From positions 1,860,001 to 1,924,000 of the forward strand of contig NZ_JACHJB010000001.1 in assembly GCF_014207745.1 (NCBI RefSeq): 64,000 bases of DNA, in the 5' to 3' direction. Within the stretch, counting starts at the first letter, position 1. Each line of letters opens with the position of its first letter. This document shows, piece after piece, positions 58,646-64,000 of the stretch. A program made the translations under genes and the position numbers. This DNA is from Nonomuraea muscovyensis (GTDB lineage: Bacteria; Actinomycetota; Actinomycetes; Streptosporangiales; Streptosporangiaceae). The notes beneath the pieces were generated by a model. The model searched no databases and was not told the DNA's origin. It saw nothing but the letters and a program-made list of their open reading frames with translations.

Positions 58646-60316
58646 CTACCGGGAGTGCTCCCACTTGGCCGAGGCGTCCTCCGGGGGCACCTCCGGCGCA
58701 GAGGCGCGCAGCCAGCGGCAGCCGTGCGGGCCCAGCGGCAGGGTCACCTTCCCGCCGTCCGGCACCTGGACCGAGCCGTCCTCCAGCAGGTCGGTGAGCA
58801 GGCAGCCGTCGAGGCCGTCGAGCTTCAGCTCGGCGTCCCGGGCGGTGTCCGACAGGTTGTGCAGGATCACCACGGTGGCGCCGTCGGCGTCGCAGCGGTG
58901 CGCGAACACGGCCGGGTGCCCCGGGTCGAGCACCTCGTAGGAGCCCCACGCCAGCTCGGGGCACTCCCGGTAGCGCTCGATCAGCAACTGGAACCACCGC
59001 AGCAGCGAGCCGGTGTCGCGCTTCTGGTCGGCCACGTTCACCCGGTCCGGGGCGAACGCGCCGTCCGGCATGGCCCGCTCGGGCTCGCCCCTGCCGAACC
59101 CGCCCTCGGGCGACCACTGCATCGGCACGCGGACGGCCATCCGGCCCTCGGCCTTGAGGTTCTCGCCGAGGCCGATCTCCTCGCCGTAGAACAGGACCGG
59201 CGTCCCCGGCAGGGAGAACAGCAGGCTGTAGGCCATCTTGATCCGCCGCAGGTCGCCGCCGAGCATCGGCGGCAGCCGCCGGCGCAGTCCCCGGCCGAAC
59301 ACCTGCATGTCCTCGTCCGGGCCGAACGCCTGGAAGACCTCCTGACGCTCCTCCTCGGTGAGCTTGTCCAGGGTCAGCTCGTCGTGGTTGCGCAGGAACG
59401 AGGCCCACTGGCAGTCCTTCGGCGGCTGGGGCCGCTCCCTGAGCGCCGAGGCGAGCGGTTCGGCCTCGCCCCGGGCCAGCGACAGCCAGGCGCGTTGCAT
59501 GCCGATGAAGTCGAAGCACATGGTGACCTGGTCGCCGAGGCCCTCGCCGAAGTAGGTCACGAGCTCCTCGTACGGCACGTTGACCTCGCCGAGCAGCACC
59601 GAGTCGCCCTTGCGCCGCGTCATGAACGCCCGCAGGTCGGCCAGGAAGTCGTGCGGGTCGGCCAGCTTCGGATCGACGTTCTCGATGAGGAACGGCACCG
59701 CGTCCACCCGGAACCCCGACAGCCCCAGCTCCATCCAGAACCCGAGCACCCGGGTGATCTCGTCGCGCACGGCCGGGTTGGCCACGTTCAGGTCCGGCTG
59801 GTGGCGGTAGAAGCTGTGCAGGTAGTACTGCCCGGTCTTCTCGTCGAGCTCCCAGACGCTGTCCTCCTTGTCGGGGAAGACGATCTGGCTCTTGTCGTCC
59901 GGCTCCGGCACGTCCGACCAGACATACCAGTCGCGCAGCGGCGACTCCTTGCTGGACCGCGCCTCCTTGAACCACGGATGCCGGTCGGAGGTGTGGTTGA
60001 CGACCAGGTCGGCGATGACGCGCAGCCCGCGGTCGTGCGCGGTCCGCATGAACTCCACGAAGTCCCCGAGCGTCCCCAGCCGGGGGTCGACGCTGTAGAA
60101 GTCGGTGGCGTCGTAGCCGTCGTCCTTGCCCGGGCTCGGATAGAACGGCATCAGCCACAGGCAGGTCACACCCAGCCCGGCCAGGTAGTCGATCTCCTGT
60201 GTCAGGCCGCGGAAGTCACCGATCCCGTCGCCGTTGCCGTCCTTGAACGTCTCCACGTCCAGGCAGTAGATGACCGCGTTCTTCCACCACAGGTCCGAGG
60301 TGTAGGTGAGTCGCAT
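58646..60316 (-). CDS. GH13 alpha-amylase family enzyme, trehalose synthase-like
   Basis: A 556-aa glycoside hydrolase family 13 protein. The (beta/alpha)8 barrel starts WWKNAVIYCLDVETFKDGNG; conserved regions are DLVVNHTS, GFRVDAVPF (nucleophile D205), LLGEVNV (acid/base E244) and FLRNHDEL (H311, D312). The C-terminal beta domain ends in WLRASAP. The opening and the short insert match trehalose synthase/maltose-converting relatives rather than secreted amylases; no signal peptide. Confidence 0.88.
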   Translation of the reverse strand: MRLTYTSDLWWKNAVIYCLDVETFKDGNGDGIGDFRGLTQEIDYLAGLGVTCLWLMPFYPSPGKDDGYDATDFYSVDPRLGTLGDFVEFMRTAHDRGLRVIADLVVNHTSDRHPWFKEARSSKESPLRDWYVWSDVPEPDDKSQIVFPDKEDSVWELDEKTGQYYLHSFYRHQPDLNVANPAVRDEITRVLGFWMELGLSGFRVDAVPFLIENVDPKLADPHDFLADLRAFMTRRKGDSVLLGEVNVPYEELVTYFGEGLGDQVTMCFDFIGMQRAWLSLARGEAEPLASALRERPQPPKDCQWASFLRNHDELTLDKLTEEERQEVFQAFGPDEDMQVFGRGLRRRLPPMLGGDLRRIKMAYSLLFSLPGTPVLFYGEEIGLGENLKAEGRMAVRVPMQWSPEGGFGRGEPERAMPDGAFAPDRVNVADQKRDTGSLLRWFQLLIERYRECPELAWGSYEVLDPGHPAVFAHRCDADGATVVILHNLSDTARDAELKLDGLDGCLLTDLLEDGSVQVPDGGKVTLPLGPHGCRWLRASAPEVPPEDASAKWEHSR

Positions 60317-60361
60317 CGCGGCCTGCTACCCAGCGGACGCGGCCGCATGCCGCCCGGGGGG

Positions 60362-61351
60362 CTACAGCAGCGTGCCTCCCGTCACCTCGATGCCGGCCAG
60401 CGCCTGGTCCACGCGGGCCAGCGTGGCCGGGTCCAGCGTGATGCCGGCGGCGGCCGCGTTCTCCCTGATGTGGGCGGGGGTCCGGCTGCCGGGGATGGCG
60501 ACCACGTGCTCGTCCTGGTGCAGCAGCCAGGCGAGCGCGAGCTGCGCGGGCGTGATCTCCAGCTCGCCGGCCAGCGCCCGGATCGGGGCGTAGCGGTCGT
60601 TGTTGCGGGCCAGGTTCTCGGTGGAGAAGCGGGGGGCGTGGTGCCGGAAGTCGCCGGCGCCGAGCCCCTGCACGGTGCCGGTGAGGAAGCCGTTGCCGAG
60701 CGGGCTCCAGGCCACGACGCCGATGCCCAGCTCGCGGGTGGTCGCGAGCAGCTCCGGCTCGATCGGCCGCCACATCGACCACTCGTTCTGCACGGCGGCC
60801 ACCGGGTGCACCGCGTGCGCCGCCCGCACCTGGGCGGCGGTCACGTTGGACAGCCCGATGTGCTTGACCAGCCCGTCCTTCACCAGCTCCGCCATCGCCC
60901 CGACCGTCTCCTCGATCGGCACCCCCGGGTCCGGGTAGTGCGCGTAGTAGAGGTCGATCGCGTCCACGCCCAGGTTGCGCAGGCTTCGCTCGGCGTAGCG
61001 GCGGACCAGCCTCGGCTCGGCGTTGACCCGCAGCTCGCCGAACGCGTACCCCACCGGCTGCGACCTGCCGGCCTCCCCCTCGAACAGGGCCAGCCCGAAC
61101 TTGGTGGCCACCACGACCTCGTCGCGGCGTCCCTTGATCAACCGGCCGACGAGGCGCTCGTTGTCCCCGTCGGCGCCGTAGGCGTCACTGGTGTCCACGT
61201 GGACCGCCCCGGCGTCCAGCGCGGCCGTCAGCGCCGCCTCGGCGCGGGCGTCGTCGACCTCGCCGTAGACGCCGGACAGCACCATGGCGCCGAAGCCGAG
61301 GGCCGGCACCCGCAGGGCGCCGAGGTCGCGTGCAGTCATGTCCGTCTTCAT
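60362..61351 (-). CDS. aldo/keto reductase
   Basis: A 329-aa NADPH-dependent aldo/keto reductase: catalytic HVDTSDAYG (Asp, Tyr), VVATKFG (Lys), DLYYAHYPDPGVPIEETV (His) and GIGVVAWSPLGNGFLTG, with the C-terminal cofactor site VAIPGSRTPAHIREN. Same strand as the GH13 gene, 45 bp upstream of it. Substrate unknown. Confidence 0.9.
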   Translation of the reverse strand: MKTDMTARDLGALRVPALGFGAMVLSGVYGEVDDARAEAALTAALDAGAVHVDTSDAYGADGDNERLVGRLIKGRRDEVVVATKFGLALFEGEAGRSQPVGYAFGELRVNAEPRLVRRYAERSLRNLGVDAIDLYYAHYPDPGVPIEETVGAMAELVKDGLVKHIGLSNVTAAQVRAAHAVHPVAAVQNEWSMWRPIEPELLATTRELGIGVVAWSPLGNGFLTGTVQGLGAGDFRHHAPRFSTENLARNNDRYAPIRALAGELEITPAQLALAWLLHQDEHVVAIPGSRTPAHIRENAAAAGITLDPATLARVDQALAGIEVTGGTLL

Positions 61352-61517
61352 GCCGTCGATCGTGCCGTCCGGCCGTGCCCGGCGTCCAAGACTTCCGTTG
61401 ATAACCCTCGGTTATGGGAGGGCGGGATATATGTCCGGCGTTCGGGGCATTCATCATCGCGCTGTGACAGAACACCACTAAGGTCTGACCGACACGGACA
61501 CCCGCGGGAGGGCGATC

Positions 61518-61718
61518 ATGAGTGACCACGCCATCACCTTCGACCTGATCGACGCCGACAAGGACGGCCGCATCTCGGCCGTGGAGCTGGTCCGGCTGAT
61601 GGAGGCCCTCGGGCAGCCGATCACGCTGGAGCGCGCCCAGGCCGGGGTCGCCAGGCTCGACCAGGACGGCGACGGGCTGATCGACCTGGAGGAGTTCGGC
61701 TCCTTCTTCCACGACTGA
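61518..61718 (+). CDS. small EF-hand calcium-binding protein
   Basis: A 66-aa protein made of two EF-hands: loop 1 at residues 12-23 (D12, D14, D16, E23) and loop 2 at 48-59 (D48, D50, D52, D56, E59). All coordinating positions are filled. GGGAGG precedes the ATG. Calmodulin-like small proteins of this size are known in actinomycetes; partners unknown. A hydrolase gene follows after 15 bp. Confidence 0.87.
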   Translation: MSDHAITFDLIDADKDGRISAVELVRLMEALGQPITLERAQAGVARLDQDGDGLIDLEEFGSFFHD

Positions 61719-61733
61719 GTCATACGATCCCCC

Positions 61734-62579
61734 ATGCCCACCTTCTCCGCGCCCGACGGGACCGTCCTCGCCCACCACGTGTACGGCACGGGCAGGCCGC
61801 TGGTCTGCCTGCCGGGCGGCCCGATGCAGGACTCCGCCTACCTGGGCGAGCTCGGCGGCCTGCCGGCCCACCGCCGGCTGGTCATGGTCGATCCCCGGGG
61901 CACCGGCGGGTCCGCGGCCCCTCGGGATCCCGCCTCCTACCGCTGCGACCGGCTCGTGGACGACGTCGAGGCCCTGCGCGAGCACCTCGGCCTGGACCGG
62001 CTGGACCTGCTCGCGCACTCCGCCGGCGCCAACGTCGCGACGCTGTACGCGGCCCGGTACCCCACCCGCGTCGCCCGGCTCGCCCTGGTCACCCCGAGCA
62101 CGCGGGCCGTCGGCCTCGACGCCACCGGAGCGGCCCGGCTGGACGTCGCCCGCCTCCGCGCGGAGGCGGGCGAACCGTGGTTCGCGACCGCCTTCGCGGC
62201 CCTGGAGGAGATCGTGGCCGGCAACGCCACCGACGAGCGCTGGAAGGCCATCGACCCCCTCTTCTACGGCCGGTGGGACGCGGCGGCCCAGGCCCACCAG
62301 GCCGCCCAGCAGGGCCGCCGGAACGACGAGGCGGCGGCGGTGTTCGGTGCCGAGGGCGCCTTCGACCCGGACGCGACCCGCGCGGCACTGGCCGCCCTCC
62401 ACGCGCCGGTCCTGCTGCTGGCCGGAGAGGTGGACCCGAACTCGGTGCCGGTCGTCATGGCCGAGTTCGCCGCGCTGTTCCCGAACGCCGAACTCGTCGT
62501 CCAGCCGGGAGCGGGCCACTTCCCGTGGCTCGACGACCCGGCCGCGTTCACGGCGGCGCTCGCGGCGTTCCTCGGCTGA
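61734..62579 (+). CDS. alpha/beta hydrolase, prolyl aminopeptidase-like
   Basis: A 281-aa hydrolase: VCLPGGPMQDSAYL for the oxyanion hole, VDPRGTGGSAAP, nucleophile elbow LAHSAGAN (S96), LAGEVDPNS and GAGHFPWLDD for the acid and histidine. The GGP and DPRGTGGS motifs fit the proline iminopeptidase group. It directly follows the EF-hand gene and is likely co-transcribed. Confidence 0.85.
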   Translation: MPTFSAPDGTVLAHHVYGTGRPLVCLPGGPMQDSAYLGELGGLPAHRRLVMVDPRGTGGSAAPRDPASYRCDRLVDDVEALREHLGLDRLDLLAHSAGANVATLYAARYPTRVARLALVTPSTRAVGLDATGAARLDVARLRAEAGEPWFATAFAALEEIVAGNATDERWKAIDPLFYGRWDAAAQAHQAAQQGRRNDEAAAVFGAEGAFDPDATRAALAALHAPVLLLAGEVDPNSVPVVMAEFAALFPNAELVVQPGAGHFPWLDDPAAFTAALAAFLG

Positions 62580-62725
62580 GGACCGGGCGGTCGGACGCGT
62601 GGTCCTTCGTGCCGAGCCGCGCCCGCGCCCGGCGGACCGCGTCGCCGATCACCACAGGCCGGTCCGGTGACGGGGACGCCCGCCCCGGTGTGCCGGGACG
62701 GGCGTCGGCGAGGTCGGGAAGAGCG

Positions 62726-64000
62726 TCAGGAGGTGTGGACGTACACCTGGCCGAAGACCTCCGACAGGGCCTTCAGGTCCGTGGCGGCGTCGACCTCGGG
62801 ATGGGCCGGGTCGTAGACGGTGGCCAGGCGGGGGCGGACCTCGTTCAGCTTCTTGAGCTGGTCCCACGTGGCGTTGGCCGCCCACTTCTCGCCGTACATC
62901 CGGCTGACCTGCCCCTGGGCGTTCTGCCAGCGGCTCCACAGGGTGACGGTCTCGGCGGCGTCGTTCTGCAGCGGCGTGGCGACCCGCTCGGTGATGGCCT
63001 TGGTGGCCTGCTCGGCGGTGAGCTGGGGGGATCCGGCGGCGGTGAAGCCGGCGTCCTCGGCGGCGAGGTGGGCGTAGGCGTCCCAGGCGCGGGCCTTGAC
63101 CTGCGTCCACTGGTTGCGCTGCGCCGTGGCGGCGTCGATCTTCCAGGTGGCGTACGTGCCGGCCAGGTGGCCGCTGTCGAGGGCGAGCTGGTCGATGAGA
63201 CCCTTGGCGAGCCAGGCGCCGATGCGGTCGGGGTCGAGCAGCGGGTACTTCGCGCTCACCGCGGTCTTGCACGCCTCCTCGGCCCCGCAGCCGAACACCG
63301 GCACGACCGTGTGCGCCGCGAGCTTGCGGCCCGGGAGGAGCTTGCGCAGCTCGGTCGTCGCCTCGGTGACGAACTTGTCCATCTCGTCGGCGTTCTGGAA
63401 CGTCTGGCCGACGCCGATCTGCCGGGTGAACCTGACGCCCACGACGCCCTCCTGCGCGGCGACCGCGGCGATCTTCCTGGCCGCCTCGGGCAGCTTGCCG
63501 GCCTTCCAGTCGTCGGACAGCTCGGTGTCCACCCAGACGCGCATGCCGGCGGCGACGGCGGTCTTGACGGTCTGCCCGGCGGCCGTCTTCTCCGCCTCGG
63601 AGACCTGCGCCGCGGTGAGGCCGTGCGGGTCGACGTAGCACTCCTCGCCCGCCGCGCACTCCGGCGTGCCGCCGTCCTCGGCGCCCTCGACATCGGGCTC
63701 GCCGACGTCGTGCAGCTCGCCGTCACCGTCGCCGGGGCCGGGGGCGGCGGGGGTGCACTCGTTCCCGTCCTCGGCACAGTCGATGAGGATCGGCGGGATC
63801 GGGACGGCCGCCTCCAGGTTCTCGCCGTCGTTCTGCAGCCAGAAGTTGGCGATGGCCAGCGCCTCCTCGGGCGTGGCCAGCCAGCGGCAGCTCACGTACG
63901 ACGGGGTGCCGGCGGGCAGCTCGTCGTTGCAGCTCCGTGGATCGTCCTGGGCCGAGGCAGGGGCGGCGATGCCGAGCAGGGAGAGGGCCACGCCTAGGAC
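62726..64000 (-). CDS. secreted hypothetical protein, 5' end cut by window
   Basis: At least 424 aa; the frame is open to the window edge. The visible N-terminus (LGVALSLLGIAAPASA) is the end of a signal peptide, so only a few codons are missing. The mature protein has an acidic low-complexity stretch with cysteines (PGPGDGDGELHDVG, ECAAGEECYVD), a segment that names a secreted enzyme-like fold (AAGMRVWVDTELSDDW, HTVVPVFGCGAEEACKTAVS) and a helical C-terminal half. I do not recognise the family. Confidence 0.75.
   Translation of the reverse strand, partial: VLGVALSLLGIAAPASAQDDPRSCNDELPAGTPSYVSCRWLATPEEALAIANFWLQNDGENLEAAVPIPPILIDCAEDGNECTPAAPGPGDGDGELHDVGEPDVEGAEDGGTPECAAGEECYVDPHGLTAAQVSEAEKTAAGQTVKTAVAAGMRVWVDTELSDDWKAGKLPEAARKIAAVAAQEGVVGVRFTRQIGVGQTFQNADEMDKFVTEATTELRKLLPGRKLAAHTVVPVFGCGAEEACKTAVSAKYPLLDPDRIGAWLAKGLIDQLALDSGHLAGTYATWKIDAATAQRNQWTQVKARAWDAYAHLAAEDAGFTAAGSPQLTAEQATKAITERVATPLQNDAAETVTLWSRWQNAQGQVSRMYGEKWAANATWDQLKKLNEVRPRLATVYDPAHPEVDAATDLKALSEVFGQVYVHTS

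Noticed and set aside
58655..61525. Very long + strand open frame antisense to the GH13 and aldo/keto reductase genes
   Set aside because: It mirrors two genes with complete catalytic motifs on the other strand; the product is low-complexity His/Arg/Gly/Pro text, as expected from the shadow of GC-rich codons.

Overview
The window is GC-rich DNA from an actinomycete. Gene starts are often GTG or TTG, NarL-type two-component pairs, TetR and MarR regulators with divergent targets, ECF sigma/anti-sigma pairs and RNHCP proteins are all present, and third codon positions are strongly G/C. The gene set would suit a Streptosporangiales-type organism (inference only; no rRNA or complete tRNA is present). 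Two halves differ. Bases 1 to about 32 kb are accessory DNA with visibly lower GC, ruined transposases, frameshifted genes and duplicated tRNA ends. From about 32 kb to the end the DNA is dense, regular chromosomal-type gene content.

Region 1 (1-12926) is a DISARM-like antiviral locus of unusual make-up. In order it holds a UvrD-type helicase cut by the window edge, drmA (SF2 helicase), drmB (DUF1998 protein), a second UvrD-type helicase with an apparent RelE-like N-terminal domain, a convergent Hanks-type Ser/Thr kinase fused to an FtsK-like motor domain whose Walker A lysine and Walker B aspartate are both lost, a C5-cytosine methyltransferase homologue lacking the catalytic cysteine, and a second methyltransferase with all catalytic motifs. 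DrmA, DrmB and a C5 methyltransferase match class 2 DISARM, but no drmC or drmE is visible, and the kinase-pseudoFtsK and dead methyltransferase are not standard parts. This is the best candidate for an undescribed system.

Region 2 (13-27 kb) is an island bounded by two identical 44-bp copies of the 3' half of a tRNA-Arg(CCT) gene (13728-13771 and 27178-27221). An IS481-type element sits in the first copy with a 15-bp target duplication. Inside are ruins (IS3-type transposase just outside, aminoglycoside phosphotransferase fragment, sodium:solute symporter), a same-strand set esterase / ferritin-like (VioB-type) / small acidic protein / fumarate reductase-like flavoprotein / LtrA, a truncated ECF sigma factor abutting a CdtB-like nuclease with a lectin domain, and a MarR-NmrA divergent pair.

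Region 3 (27.5-32.9 kb): an S4 RNA-binding protein, an RtcB-PrfH ribosomal RNA repair pair, transposase and hypothetical-gene ruins, and an ECF sigma/anti-sigma pair behind a strong hairpin.

Region 4 (33.6-64 kb): beta-lactamase-like hydrolase, several regulator-target divergons with visible palindromic operators (35.8, 37.7, 41.3 and 50.1 kb), a lipoprotein with an SPFH-like stretch, 5-oxoproline genes (DUF1445, pxpC, pxpB), tandem RNHCP proteins, an ABC exporter preceded by a hairpin and a 49-residue Gly/Trp/Arg/Cys-rich peptide, two histidine kinase/response regulator pairs (one next to the ABC locus, one directly before cydAB), a fatty acid desaturase, a GH13 enzyme, an aldo/keto reductase, an EF-hand protein, and a secreted protein cut by the right edge.
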